Positions 1-12,944 of a stretch of 64,000 nucleotides of DNA are shown here, one piece after another. Position 1 is the stretch's first letter, and each line of letters begins with the position of its first letter. The translations under genes were made by a program, and so were the position numbers. The notes below the pieces were generated by a model, which was given only the letters and a program-made list of their open reading frames with translations, had not been told where the DNA came from and ran no database searches. Location: NCBI GenBank assembly GCA_036346205.1, contig JARFJB010000400.1:1399001-1463000 (forward strand), written 5' to 3'. This DNA is from Vesta saturnalis (Eukaryota; Arthropoda; Insecta; Coleoptera; Lampyridae).

Positions 1-1178
1 TTAGACAAATAAAAACGTAATTGTTGCATTGTAGTCATTCCATTACCACTGGGACATATACTTATAAAATAAGTGTGATCGTATAAGGTATAAATGGTGT
101 AAAATAATGTAATATTTAATACATAAATTGGTTGTAAAAATGTGTTCTCCAAAACAAATCGTTAAACTAACTGGAGATACAAACCATTCACCGAAAATAA
201 TGCCTTTGTCCCAGTCGGTTGATTAAAGTGGGCGGATTCAATCTTTTGATTTGCTTAATTACCACAAATTCTACTCGATTACTTCCACTGAACATCAATA
301 TAATAACTGCCATGTAACACTAATAAAAAAGATCTCGGGCGCCAAGTTATTTTTTAATTATGCTCGGAATAACTAAACCGAGGTTGTTTACAATAAAAAT
401 TCTATCAAAATGTAAAAAAATAAAAAATATACAAACTATGTTTATTAACAGTTAATGATAGGATTAAATAAAATATATCTTAAAAGTAGCCTTAAATTAC
501 TAAAAAATCATTAAACATAAATACCTGGAGAAAATATAATAAATCTTCTTGGGAACCCCTGGACTATTTTAAAAAATAAATGCGGAAATGCAAACCAAGG
601 TGATGTAATCCTTGTATCAATGTTGCGCAATATCTCGAAATAATACTTTGTAAACCACACCCAAAATGGAATTATCCTTCTTATGAATTTATCTTCTTGA
701 AATTGAATAATCCGTGTATTGAAAAGTAAAATTAAATGCGTACTTAAAATGTAAGTAAAGTAGAAAAGTAAAAGTAATAAAAGTGTAACTCAAAGTAAAA
801 AAGTGCCTGCAAAGAGCAAATGTTTTAATTTTTAGTATTAGGAGTTAAATTATTTTACCATTAAGTCAATGGCACTTTTAATAAAATTTAGGGGGAAACC
901 CAAAAATATGGCTTCCTTCATCTAACAGCGTACAACAAGAAGTGAACAAAATGGACGCTCAGAATATCTGGTGATATAGCCGTGCGCAAAAAATTTTCGC
1001 AATTTAAAGAAGTGGGAGTATAAACCTTTAAGAAGATATGCACTTAAGTTACACCAAAATGCAAATTTAGTTACCTACCTCATACTTATAAATCATTAAT
1101 AAATAAAATTTACAACTAAAGGAATGAAGACGTAAATTACGGTATATTTTAATACAACTCAAAATGGGTTGTTACATA
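1..1178. repeat. Dispersed repeat, copy 1 (non-coding)
   Basis: This stretch aligns along its length with about 19600-20794 in the same orientation. Shared landmarks include GATCTCGGGC near 331, CCTTTAAGAAGATATGCAC near 1024 and an end at AATGGGTTGTTACA near 1160-1175. Both copies stop being alike just after that GTTACA. No ORF of note lies inside, so it looks like a non-autonomous element or an LTR-like end. I could not find clear target duplications, and the left end may lie outside the window. Confidence 0.7.
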
Positions 1179-1640
1179 CTATTGGTACAATATATCCTTC
1201 ATTTTTCGCTTTTCCTAATGTTTGTGGATCGATAGATTTTTTTTAGTATTTTTTTGGGTATACCCGGACTTTGTTTAACAAATTAAAAAATGTGGATCTC
1301 TAATTTGAAACAAAAAAAGAACTTATCTCCCTGGGACCAGAATACAAGTTCGGCAGTGAATTGTTTCGAACTGGTACTACGTTTTTATTTAAACGTTTGT
1401 TCAACAAGGACAATACATCCGTGTGGTTCAACTTCACGTAAACCTCTTTGTTCGGTGTGTACCTAATAGCTTTTAAATCCGTTGCAACTGGATCTCCCGA
1501 TTGAATACCTGGTCTAATGGTTGTGGAAAAAGCGATGATTTAGGTATTGGACGTGATAAAGTTTTGGCAGTTTTCGCGCTTTTTTGCAGTGGACAGCATA
1601 CTCTGCCGAAATGTTTAAGTCGCGATTTTGTCATCTTCTT

Positions 1641-3206
1641 TCAATGCACGCATGCTTGCTGTCCACCTCCATCTGGGTGTGCCCCTTTTCTAAACATTTT
1701 TGTGATATATGTGTTTTTCGGCAGAGCTAAATTTAAAAGAGCGTTGCTTAAAGTCACATTCTTGTTTTGATAGCCGCAATTATCACTATAAAGGATCACA
1801 GCCTCCCATTCCCTTATTTCTTGGTTTAAAATGAAATCGCAGATAATGCTTGAAAATTCCTGAGCAGTTATATCACCTTCCCCTTCATGCCATAGGTAAC
1901 AATATCCTTCATGATTCTTCATGTTGTACACTGTAATTCGCTAATATAGCTGAGATACATTTGAAGATGATGACAGTAGTACCTTCTGTTGATTCATGCA
2001 ATAAACGTGTTTAGCTTCTGCTTTGTCTTTCTCCTTTTCATTTCTTGCATCCTCCTTTCTTTTCTAGTGTTCTAGATATTCATCTTCAGGAAGATTTTTT
2101 GCTCAGAAATTTCTGCAGAGATCGCACTGATCCGTTTTAGTTTGGAACAAGCTAAGATTTGATTCCTCAAATATTTGTGTAAAGGTTTTTATCGACAGCG
2201 GAGCTAGATTGTCCCTATCCGTGCCACAAAATTTTCTATATTCTTGAAAAAGGTCGGCCTTGGATTGCCAGATGAGTTCTAGATACAATTTGCTGCTTCT
2301 GGACATACAGCAATGCGGCTCCATTTTGGGTAGGCTGTGAAAAAACGTCCGTACCAGCACCTTAGTTTCGGAATTTCGAGGATTTTTTACTTTTTGTGTT
2401 GCTTCATCATTTGAGTCGGATTTATTTATTAACGGTTGGGTCCAATTGTGCAGAGACCAATTCCTATCGTGTTCAGGAACATTTTTATACACACTCTACA
2501 GGATATTCCACCTTTTTTTAATTTCAAAACAAAAGTGGAATCCCGTCTTGAATCATCCTGTGACTTTCGCTTTACTGGTACCAGATCTATTAAACCTCGT
2601 ATGTAGTGTTTGCGTTCTTGCCAATTCATATTTTCCCAAAAATACATTAAATATTTCTTGGCGGTTTTCCAATGAAAATTCCCAGTTTACAGTTGCATGG
2701 TGGCAATATTTCACGTGCCGATCTAGGTTTGTTAAACACAGCTTTATCCTTCTCAGATATCCCTCTTCCTTTGTAGCCAAACTCGGATTTTCAGCCTCGT
2801 CCTCTCTATTAGTTTCATTTTTTTCTTCTACACGATGTTCTTGTACTTGCATTACTGTTTCAGCTTTCGAGTCTATATGAACTGCACGTTCTGAAACTAT
2901 TTCATATTTGGAGGAACTAGGTCATATTATTGCATCACTGACAGACATTTCACCATCAAGAGGTAAAATGAGGATACTATTATCATCTGCAAAATTGGTA
3001 ATTGGTTCGCTGGACTCAACTGCATTATCTTCACCATCAAAAGGTAAAATGAGGATATCGCTTGCTAAGTCGGTAATTAAGTCATTGGGCTCAACCGAAG
3101 GATTGAAATCCAGTTGAGGAATAATTGTACTGATCGATGCTGCAGAATTCAAAGCTTTTTTGTCATTTTCCAAATTTTCGGAACATAATAGTACTATTTC
3201 GCTCAA
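1641..3206 (-). pseudogene. Decayed transposon-associated protein (KTDQCDLC / YSDNCGYQN family)
   Basis: Four overlapping minus-strand blocks in shifting frames (3206-2922, 2852-2553, 2647-2429, 2492-2103) and then 1931-1641 read like one broken protein. The N-terminal block is acidic and holds an internal repeat (ILILPxDGE twice). The next blocks carry WQERKHYIRGLI and RRDSTFVLKLKK, then a CRVCIKMFLNT segment, then LYLELIWQSKADLF and the cysteine motif KTDQCDLC. The last block carries the motif VILYSDNCGYQNKN, whose Asp may be catalytic, and KGAHPDGGG. I recognise this order from a multicopy, transposon-like insect protein family for which I cannot name a superfamily with confidence. Frameshifts and stops between the blocks mean it cannot be translated as one protein. 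The 3206 start is the first Met of the acidic block. Confidence 0.6.
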
Positions 3207-3260
3207 CTTGCACTAGACGAAAAATTTTATTTGTTCTGAAATTTATCTCTGAAACAATAT

Positions 3261-3676
3261 GAAGACCTCGTAAGCTTCAAAAATTCTTCAATCATCGACA
3301 AACGAAAACCTCGTAACTTTCTCATTATTGATGATTAAGTTTTGTAATAAGTAAATAGCAGTCTTATGGCAATGCATTACTGCGACACGATAATAATTAT
3401 ATTAGTCATCATACTACAGAATAATTTGTATACAAGCACTTACCTATAAGAAGATTACAGCATGTTTCATACAACAAAAGAACCAGCACTCATAACCCCA
3501 CAATGATACTAGGCAAAACTAAAACCTACGAGGTTTTCAGTTACCGATACAGTTAAATTATAGCTTTATGAGGTTTTCAAATTCGTGCATAGAAGGCGTA
3601 ATATAAAAAATTACGTTATGAGGTTTTCAAAGCACATGCAATACGACGTCGAGAAGTCTGAACTTACGAGGTTTTC
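3261..3676. repeat. Cluster of TAYGAGGTTTTC motifs (four direct, two inverted)
   Basis: The motif TACGAGGTTTTC or TATGAGGTTTTC occurs at 3527-3538, 3567-3578, 3617-3628 and 3665-3676, spaced 40, 50 and 48 bp. Reverse-complement copies lie at 3261-3273 (one mismatch) and 3304-3316. The cluster lies just upstream of the decayed gene at 1641-3206. Such sub-terminal arrays are typical transposase-binding sites, which is inference here. Confidence 0.6.
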
Positions 3677-4249
3677 AAAGTAAGGTATCGATATGCATCA
3701 TTGCGAGTTCAATAAGTTCAATATTATGCTGGTTATAGTCTTTTAAGTATTGACAGTAACTTAAAATTACACTTTTAAGAGTAGGGGGTAACTAGGGACC
3801 CTACAATATAATAAGTAGGGGAGGGTAGGCTACAGTGAGACGGCGTACACAGTGAGACACCTCCATTTTTTCTTAGACGGTTTGAGATTTGACAACACCG
3901 TAAGTTAACTTTTATATACACAGTCACTTCGCCTTGATTCTGTTAGTTGATGTTCAGTCGATAACGTTAGGTGGTCAATTGGCAGTTTTTTTACATTGAA
4001 AGGTACGTACTGGTTGACTTTGTAGACCTTCTGTAAGTACATTTAAAACCAATGTTTCAAACTAAATGTATATTTAGTTTAGAAGTGATAATTATTATGT
4101 TCAAATATTTGGCAGCCATTTTAATTTTTACCTGCAAATGTACACACTGAAACACTACAAGGTAGTACACAGTGAGACGGTGTCTCTCTGTGCCGTAGGG
4201 TGATAGGTGGTCTTATAAGTTTTCAATTTTTTTTCGGTTTTCTCTGAAA

Positions 4250-5811
4250 ATTGGAAGGCCAAGGGATACACAACGAAAAATTGGGAAAACGTCAGCAGAG
4301 CAAATGGCTGCAGCTATTAATTAAGTTATGGAACAACAAATGTCCATTCGAGAAGCAGCAAAGAAACAAATATTGCATTTCAAACGCAAAATTATGTCCA
4401 GAGGGTAATATAAGAACCACACCACATTACCACGTTCAAAAAAGTACAAAAATGAGGGTAAAGACTGGATAAGAGAATGTTTGCATCGTAACGGCAACTT
4501 AACCATTAGAACACCTGAAGCGTGTAGTCTATCGAGACTCATTTAATAAACACATTGACATGTTTTTTTGATAATTTGAAAAAGGTCTTCAAAAGGCTAC
4601 CACAGATATCAGATAGTTCTCGTATATATAATCTTGACGAAAACGGCTGGCAACTGTGCAGAAACCTAAAAAAAGTTGTCGTCAAGAAGTAAATGCACTA
4701 GTGCTGAACGGGGAAACTAATAACTGCTGTGGTATTTATTTCAGGAGCAGATACGTTCATTCCTCCTGTGCTCGTATTCCTCAGAAAAATTCTAAACAAC
4801 ACATGCTTACAGGAGCTCCAGCAGGAACACTTGGATTTGCTAAAATATAACAGCAGCAGCAAATAAAATCCAACCTTAGTTATATGCGATAACCATGAAT
4901 CGCACATAAGCATAACAGCGTTAAATATAGCCAGGGAGAATGGAGTAACATTTCTGACTATAGCTCCCCACACTAGTCATAAGACCCAACCGTTACATGT
5001 GTCTTTTTATGCACATCTAAAAGCGTATTATAATGAAGCTGTTGATAACTGGCTCCTTGCCCATTCTGGCATACCCCTAACAATGTATCAAGTGGCTGAA
5101 TTTTTCGGTAAAACACTACCAAAGGTAGTGTTTAAAAAGTCGGAAATTTTCCCTCTTAACAGAGACGTTTTTACGTTTTTTGACTTCCTCCATTAGAGAT
5201 CGTACTAAAGCACTTTCATTTCACGCAGATGTATTGTGTCCTTATGCACATTTAGATGTTCCAGAAATAGCTTCAACATCCGTAGAACCCATTTCCACTA
5301 CTGTTCCTACCACATCTGTTGCAAATATGCCACAAGAAGGAAATATTTGCATTTCTTATAAAGCATTCAGAGGGTATCCTAAGACCTTACCGAGAAAACA
5401 AACAGCTAAAGGTGGTAAACGAGGAAAAAGTGCTATTATGACAGAGACACCTGAAAAACGCTTATTGCTGAATTGGCGTTACAAGGAGAATTAAAAAACC
5501 AAAAAGAAATGGATCGAAAAAACAAAAAGTAATCAAGGACTTGTCTTCAACGAACAACAAGCAACTAAGAAGAAATGCCAAAAGTAATGAGAGTTCTAAA
5601 TCGTTTGCTTTTAAATGATTCAGATGACTCGGAATCGTTTTTGGATATTGACAAACTAAATGGATTTAGTTTCCCAGATGTTCCAGATGTTGCCATGGTG
5701 AGCTTGTCTGATATTATGATGCTATTACCCGCACCAATTAGGGTGCAGACGAAACGTTTAAGCAGATATCTCTATTTCTCTGTTAATTTCGATAATATTA
5801 ATATACGTTAA
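4250..5811 (+). pseudogene. pogo/Tigger-like DDE transposase, decayed
   Basis: Blocks in shifting frames match the pogo (DDE_1) transposase order. At about 4290-4390 lies a helix-turn-helix segment (SIREAAKKQILHF). At about 4620-4690 lies RIYNLDENGWQLC, with the first catalytic Asp context. At about 4880-4985 lies the LVICDNHESHISI-like second-Asp context. At 4999-5196 lies the FKAYYNEAVDNWLLAHPG-like block, seen here as LKAYYNEAVDNWLLAHSG, followed by FPLNRDVFT. After it come a basic region (5390-5580) and an acidic tail with DSDDSES near 5620. Stops and frameshifts separate the blocks, so it is dead. It sits between the pogo left end and the insertion point at 5857. Residue spacing was judged by eye. 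Confidence 0.75.
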
Positions 5812-7155
5812 TTATCACCATTTTCAAATATTACTTCATTTGTTACCGTTTTATTTACAGTCCTAGTCGGCTATGAAGGCGAGCAACCGGCGCAACCGAT
5901 TCTTGATTTCGAAAGTCGAGTACTGTAAAAATACAAGTCAGTGGCGTATCATATCTTCATTTACTTATTGTTATTCTGCATAGTGATTCATTCCCACAAG
6001 AGCATTTTTTTCAATAACTTAATTCGAATTTGATTATATATCACTAAAATATGTAAATATCCTGTAATTACAATTCAATAAATAACATTAATGTTCATAT
6101 TTCGTGATGCAGAATGATATTACAAAATTTAATGCACATTTGTAAACGATTAACTTAATTAAAATAATGAAAGAGAAAAAGCTATTAACATAACGACATC
6201 CATTACCAATCGCATATAAATAATATCCTTGCTCTTTAGCAACTATTGTTTGTCGCAAAGTGATTTCATAGCGAATGTACAAATTAATTTTAACAATTTG
6301 CATTGCGGTTATCGAAAATGTCTAGTTCAAGAAAAATCTTAAGCGGTCAAACGCGAAACGTAGTTTTCAACGTGTTTCAATACTTCTTAATTCCCAAAAG
6401 AGAAACAGAGTCCATGGCGAGCATCAAGAAAACAAATTCAGATGCAACGAAAATATCAGTGCGAACAATAGAACGTATTATAAAGGAGGTCAGTGAATCG
6501 TCGGAACACAATAATAGTACTGTGATGCTGAAATCTCCCAAGAAGAAGCGGCCGAAAAAACTTACAGTTACTGATTTCACAGAATATGATACTAATATAA
6601 TAAGAAGAGTAATTTATAACTTCCATAAAACGGACGGGAGTCGTGTGACCATTAAATCGTTACGGCAAAAATTATCCGAAGACTTGGGTTATTGTGGTTC
6701 AGAATCGTCACTACAACGAAGTATTAAAAAAATTGGTTTTAGATGGAAAAAAACGGTAAACGACAGAAGGATTTTAATGGAGAAAAACGATATTCGCGAA
6801 AGAGATTACATTATATTAAAAACATTACACATCATCGTGATGAAAATAGACCGATCGTATTTTTAGACGAAAGTTATATTCATGGAGGACATACTCAATC
6901 ACGTAGTTGGAGTAACGATAGCACCGAAGGGTTATTTTCCCATATTTCAAAGGGCCAACGTGTAATTATAATTCACGCAGGAGGCGACATGGGTTTTATT
7001 CCAAACTGTTTATTGATGTTTAAATCTGGAACAAGAAGTGGAGATTACCATGCAGATATGAATGGTACCAACTACGAAAAGTGAGTAAAAGAACCTCTTA
7101 TACCAAATTTGCCCAACTACGTTGTTGTAATAGATAACGCACCAGTAGAAAGGGG

Positions 7156-7606
7156 ATACCTTGGCCGCCACCATGGATTTCGACGTCACAAGACCGCCCA
7201 CGTGCGAGACCGTATTTTTCACCCTTATTTTTTTATGGTTTATTTTCGGAGGCCTTTTTCAACACCTTGAGGGAATTTTCATCCCTAATTACGGCCTCTT
7301 TGTTTTTACTCGTCCACGTGTAAAACGCGTTTTTTCGCCCCTATTTTTGACGGCTTCTTTTTGGAGGTCTTTTTCAACCCTTGATGGAATTTTTAACCCT
7401 CTTTGGTTGTATTAGACTTTTTACAGCCATTTTTTTTGTACTTGCTCACGTGAGGGGCCTATTTAGGTCTTGGATTGGGGCAGGATGTTGACTTTTTTTC
7501 GGGGACCTTTTGCAACCCTTGGTCGGAGTTTAACCCTTAATTAAGATCCTTTTGGTTGCCTTAAGAGCCTTTTCGTCAGTTCAACCTGGAGGTTAGGCAA
7601 TTGTGT
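7156..7606 (+). repeat. Left long inverted repeat of the fold-back-like element
   Basis: It begins GATACCTTGG, then ATTTCGACGTCACAAGACCG. The recurring unit contains CGGAGGCCTTTTTCAACACC or CGGCTTCTTTTTGGAGG, followed by GGAATTTTCATCCC, with CACGTG between units. It ends near GGTTAGGCAATTGTG. The partner lies at 12945-13410. Confidence 0.8.
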
Positions 7607-8190
7607 GTATTCTTTTAGTTCCTATCTACAGATTGTAACGAAATTTTATTTATACATTGGGTTTGTATTCTAATAAGGAGGCCTAATGCTAGCTTGTAAG
7701 ACACGTGTAGGGCTTCGCAACTTGTTCTCAGGCCTTCGCCCCCTGGCCGAAGATGGTATGGGAACCCTAATCATATAAGACAAGTGTAGAGATTAGCTCC
7801 TATTGTGGCCCCTTGGTGCAATTTTATCAGGGTCTGCGCCCTGGCCCCTTTGAGTTAAAATTAATTTTAGCGCCATCTAGTGGCGTATTGACTAATGAAC
7901 ATTTTCTATAATAGAAGTTAATCATACACACCTCTCTTTTGCTCTATCTCGTTTCTTTCTCTCCCTCTCTCTCTCTTTCGGCTCTTCTCACACAAACAAA
8001 TCAATTAATTTAATCAATCAATCTCAAACAAATCATGATCGATCAAATCAATCAGGCCAATCTCAGTCAATCAACCGAAATCATGCCTTACAGTTTGCGG
8101 AAACCAGATTACAGTTCAAAACTAAATACATTAAAGTCTAAATTACATATGACGTGAAATAATAAATAATTTCTACCCTAATGCAATGAA

Positions 8191-8193
<3 letters not shown>

Positions 8194-8234
<41 letters not shown>
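8194..8234. repeat. TA microsatellite
   Basis: An uninterrupted run of TA dinucleotides inside the fold-back-like element. Confidence 0.95.
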
Positions 8235-8236
<2 letters not shown>

Positions 8237-11200
8237 GATTTTCTCTTTCTAAACAGGCACCACCTATACATTCGGAAAATTATGTCTGGTTTATTTGCAT
8301 GTTCAATTACATACACACAAAATTGTTTCATAGACACGTGTCCATTAACAGTTACAAAAACCTCATTAAAAGGACTGGAAAGTAATAATTACTTATAACA
8401 TAGAGTTAAATTAAATTAACATGTTGTAAGGTTGCGTTGACGCACCCTGTATGTAAGATGTTATAATGACGTGTATTACGTGTTTTGAGTACGGGTGTTT
8501 GAACGAAAAAAAAATTTTATTTGTGTATATGCATAATGTATGTGGGTGGGTGATACGCCACTGGAAATTTAGGAGAAATATTATTCAATATGCAGATACG
8601 TGTATTTGAATATCATAGAGACATTGGTGTTGGAATAAATAGATTCTGATGAATGTAAATGTGAAGAGAAATTTGTCGATGGGACGATAATGTTTGCTAC
8701 TGTTGACTACTTAATAAGTAATAGAATGTTGGAGGATAAAGGAGTAATCTTGGCCGAAAGATGTGAATGTATAAGTGTACAATGTTTTAGAAAATATGTA
8801 GAGAAAGATTGGGTAGGTTTAATTGTTGATTATAGAAAGTTCTCGTAATGTTGTGCAATCAGTTTTGAGAATACGTGTACATATATGGGATTTGAGACCT
8901 TAGACTGTACTTATTTTTGCAAATGTTGCGGAAGGAGAACGAGCGCATGTGAGAGATAAACGTTGAAAGTTGTGTAATGGTCCAGAGTGGCCACTGAATG
9001 AATGTGATGACGAGAAATGGCTTCTCCATAAAGTAATTGTAAAATTTGTAAGTAAGAACAAACATGCCGATGTATTGTAATTACAAGCGTGGTTGTACAG
9101 AGGGTAGCATCAGTCGGCACTAAGAAAGTTTGAGGGAATACCATTGGTGAATATAGCGAGGAAGTCGGACATGTTTAAAGATGGATGGCTTAAGGTGTAA
9201 ATAGGAAAGTCAGAGATTGACGGAGGCTTTTTGCAGGTTGTTGGTTGTTGCTTTTTGGTGAGAGCTCGGTGGAAGACGCGCGCGCGCGAGGTGAAGTGTG
9301 AAATCAGAATGGGTTGAGTTGGAGTTATATTTGTGAATAATATAGAAGGCAGTCATTGTTTAAACAACTGCGTAACCCGAAAGGGGATGAATCGTATAAG
9401 ACATTCATAAATAAAACAATTAATAAAATTGAGATTGAAGATAAAATCAGTTTATTTTTCTTCGAGAAAAAGTGCGTAAGCAGATTTATAAAAAACATAA
9501 CAGTTGTTACGTTATAGTGTTGATGTGCGGCGCGTGAGCTTGTACTGATCTTTAGTATAAATTATTTATGGGACCACCTTTAAGTGAACGAAATTTTCGT
9601 AGTAAATTGAGCCAATGTTAAAGTAATTTTGTATGACATTAAAAGTTTATTTGTGTTAAGGAAGGGCTAAATTGTCCTAAAGGTTGCGAGAAACTTTTAA
9701 GAGGCAACCAAATGTGTACAGATTATTACGGTTTATTGGAGTAAACCTCGTATAGTTAGACTATTCGCGATTACCGAAAGGAATAAGTGTTTGTGGAATT
9801 GTGAAGTACTTGTTATGTGCCTTCAGGCAATCTAAGGAATACAAATGGACTACAAATACATGGTTTACGGGAAGAGAGAAGAAAGAAAAGCGAAGGATAA
9901 TGGACAGTCTTTAAGTAAGAATTACATTTAAGAACCTTGAAAATTCAGTAGAGCACGATTATCTTTTCTTTGGTTAGTTTATTTGCGTATTGTTGTGTAA
10001 TTTTTAGTTAATTAATTAGTATTGAAGGAAAAAGATAATCGATCTCAAGTTATGTTGTATTGGCTGTTTTAGTAGTAAGAATTTTTGCAGAAACGCAAAT
10101 TTGTATTGACAGTGGTTTTTCAACCACGCGGTCGTAGTGTATGTAAACATTTGTTTATTATTTTGTGCAGGACAATATATATTTATCGGTAACTTTTATT
10201 TTGTTATTTATTTAGCCAGTTATGAGATACATTTGTGACGTTTACTTAATTGGTGACCTAGTTTTTGACAAGTTAAATGTAGACTTTGCATATTTTGGTT
10301 TTAAGATTAATGAACAACCTGAAAGGTTATATTTGCCAGGTTAATTTCAAAAAGAAAATTTTCATGTTAGTTTCGTTTAACGCAGTACACTAATGACGGA
10401 TCAGCTGTTGATTTAAAAATTTCATTAAGTATAACTAAGAGATCGAGTTTTGAGAATTTACATATTTACGAATGTCTCATACGATTCAGGGGTATCATAA
10501 AGGAACAATTATTAAGCCGATGACATTGATTTTCTTTTGTTTAGGAATTTTAAAGATTAATTATCGACCATTGAATGAAGAACTATTTTATTCATTAATA
10601 AGTAGAAATTTAACTTTATATGTATACGAGGGATACGTAGAAAATATTCAGTTAATGTGTTATAACTTTGGTATTCTGGATGTACAGGGTACAATCAGGA
10701 AGTTTGTGACGACCCGTGTATTTCAGTTTTTTTTTGTATAACTGTTGGTTACGTGAATGCAGTTAAATTTGAGTGATAAATTTTGTTTTGGAAATTTTGG
10801 TATACGAGGTGTATTCAAAAAGGTTTTAATAACCTGGGTAGTACTAAATATATTTGAGTTTGAGTTGAATTGTTTGGGACGAGTGTTTGTTTTTGGACCC
10901 TCGTGTGAGAGTTTACTGAGTAAGCACAATCCTACTTTCCACAATCAAGTAGGGTTAATTAACACTCAGCTTAAGACAATTATTTTAGCAAAGTTTCGAT
11001 TGTGGTGGCGCCTGGAGACATATTTTCCCGGACTGAGCTGTTTGAATATCGGTGTAAGGTGTTTGAGCGTATTAATCATCCATTTTACTTCTTATTTCGA
11101 CCACGCCCATCTCCCTGTTAGCTGGTTTGGCAACCCGCTTACATTAGTAAGCATACACGACGCCTAGTGTGGTTTGGACGTGTAACAATGTTTTTAAGAA

Positions 11201-11407
11201 TACCAAATTGATATAATGGAAATAAAAGGCAAAAGGTTTTAATGGTTTTATTATTATAAGCGAATTAACAATAACTACAAGTTCTAAATCCACGAATACG
11301 TACCAACCATTGGTAGACCTGATTTTATTACGTCATCCTATAAGAGTAATAATACATTTTAAAAATTTTTATCGACATTTTTGCTAGCAATATCAAGTAG
11401 AAAACAT

Positions 11408-11408
11408 A

Positions 11409-11462
<54 letters not shown>
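11408..11462. repeat. TA microsatellite
   Basis: An uninterrupted TA run of about 54 bp. Confidence 0.95.
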
Positions 11463-11464
<2 letters not shown>

Positions 11465-11698
11465 ATTCATTAACTAATTTAGAAAGTAATACACAAAACC
11501 TGATTACTGCTACTCGTATTTAGCAATTATATTGTACTTATAAATTTACATTCAAAATACTTACAAATATTTTAAGAATTACTTTTAAATAATTTGAATC
11601 TTGAGATTACATAAACTATTGTTATGGAATGCATTAATATCATGTTAAAATATATTCTCTTTTTCTATGCAATCATGATTTATCTGTATATTCAATTA

Positions 11699-11796
11699 TG
11701 CACACACACGCACACGCGCACGCACACGCACACACAACACACACACACGCACGCACATACACGCACACACACACGCACACACGTACACACACACAT
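11699..11796. repeat. CA/CG-interrupted CA microsatellite
   Basis: A (CA)n tract with scattered CG and TA units. The Thr/His-rich reading frame across it is an artefact of the repeat. Confidence 0.9.
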
Positions 11797-12444
11797 GTAC
11801 TTCACGTTATATGGATTTTTATCGTTTGAGAATAATAGCAATATTAACTAAACGATTTAAAGTTTCTAATCTGAAATAAGAGTGACGTAATCTAATTTAC
11901 TTGAAATTCCTTAGAGAGCATCACCATCATCGAGATTTTGAGATACATTCATCTCATCGTCTTCACCTTGAACGATTATATTGTAACAATCTATAAAGCA
12001 GCTAATAACCCCTAACAGTTTTTATCAGACACTATTATTATTATTATTACATAGACATGAGGTTATCCCTAAATTAACTGGTTTCAGGACGGCTCTGGAA
12101 ATGCTGCACACTCTTCAAATCTTTCAGTTCGTTCTCAGAAGCTGTACCGTATTCACTTCCTTCAATTTTATCTGCATTCTGTTTCGAGGCTGTAGTACGT
12201 TTTCTAATACATAAACAGAACCTTCAATATTGTGATGCATATAGCATCAAAATACGTTAGCTAGCTAGTTTCACCTCTATAGTATTTTACATGCAAGCCT
12301 GATCTTATCATAAATACATCTGTCAAAAAGCTAATTAAACATAGCTCCACGGACTGGAAATAGCAAGCAGCGTTAACAATTATGGTTTTTAGTCAACACA
12401 ATATTGCCTACAACTACATACAATCGACTATCAATGTTTTAGCA

Positions 12445-12720
12445 CGAGGAGCAAACGAAAACACACAAACGAAAACACGAAAACACAAAAACGAAAACAC
12501 GCTATCACGAAAACACGCTAACACGAAAATACACAAGCGCGAAAACACACAAACACGAAAACACATAAACGCGTAAACATACTAGCACGAAAACACGCCA
12601 ACACAAAAAAAAACACTCAAACACGAATACACGTAAAACGAAAACACGCAAATACGAAAACACACAAACGAAAACACGCCAACGAAAAACACTCTAACGT
12701 GAAAACTCGTAAAGCTTCAA
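12445..12720. repeat. Minisatellite of about 10-11 bp units (CGAAAACACR)
   Basis: At least 20 imperfect copies of a unit like AACACGAAAA stand in direct orientation. Spacing and sequence vary from unit to unit and no conserved spacers exist, so this is a minisatellite and not a CRISPR array. Confidence 0.9.
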
Positions 12721-12944
12721 ACATGAATCAAGACGGGGGAGTACCGTTAGGAAAAACAAGTTTATTAACCAAATTGAAGGAAAGCTTAGCGTTTGAAGAT
12801 ATATTATTATTATTATAAACAGCAATACATCATTTTTATTTAATAACAACCTTTATCGGTCTTCTTCTTCATTTTGAACCGTGATTCGTCGTCATCATCA
12901 TCATGGTTTTGAGATTCGTCCTTCTCCTTTACGTACGTCCTTTA

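Larger units (their letters stand above)
7607..12944. other. Gene-free interior of the fold-back-like element
   Basis: This stretch is AT-rich DNA with short spurious ORFs only; the longest (10757-11167) shows no family motif. It holds a pyrimidine-rich tract (about 7930-7985), TA and CA microsatellites and a GAAAACACG-like minisatellite, listed separately. I see no transposase, polymerase or structural RNA here. Confidence 0.6.

Noticed and set aside
7161..7415. Membrane-like ORF in the fold-back arm
   Set aside because: It lies in the inverted repeat; the mirrored arm does not keep the frame, so it is not coding.
8186..8398. Small protein with Ile-Tyr repeat
   Set aside because: The repeat is the TA microsatellite read as codons.
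10757..11167. 136-codon ORF inside the fold-back-like element
   Set aside because: No family motif and it lies in an interior without other coding signs.
11624..11851. Thr/His-rich small protein
   Set aside because: The frame is created by the CA microsatellite and has no conserved start or end.
12445..12720. CRISPR-like array
   Set aside because: Units are about 10 bp, overlap in sequence and have no spacers; it is a minisatellite in an insect genome.
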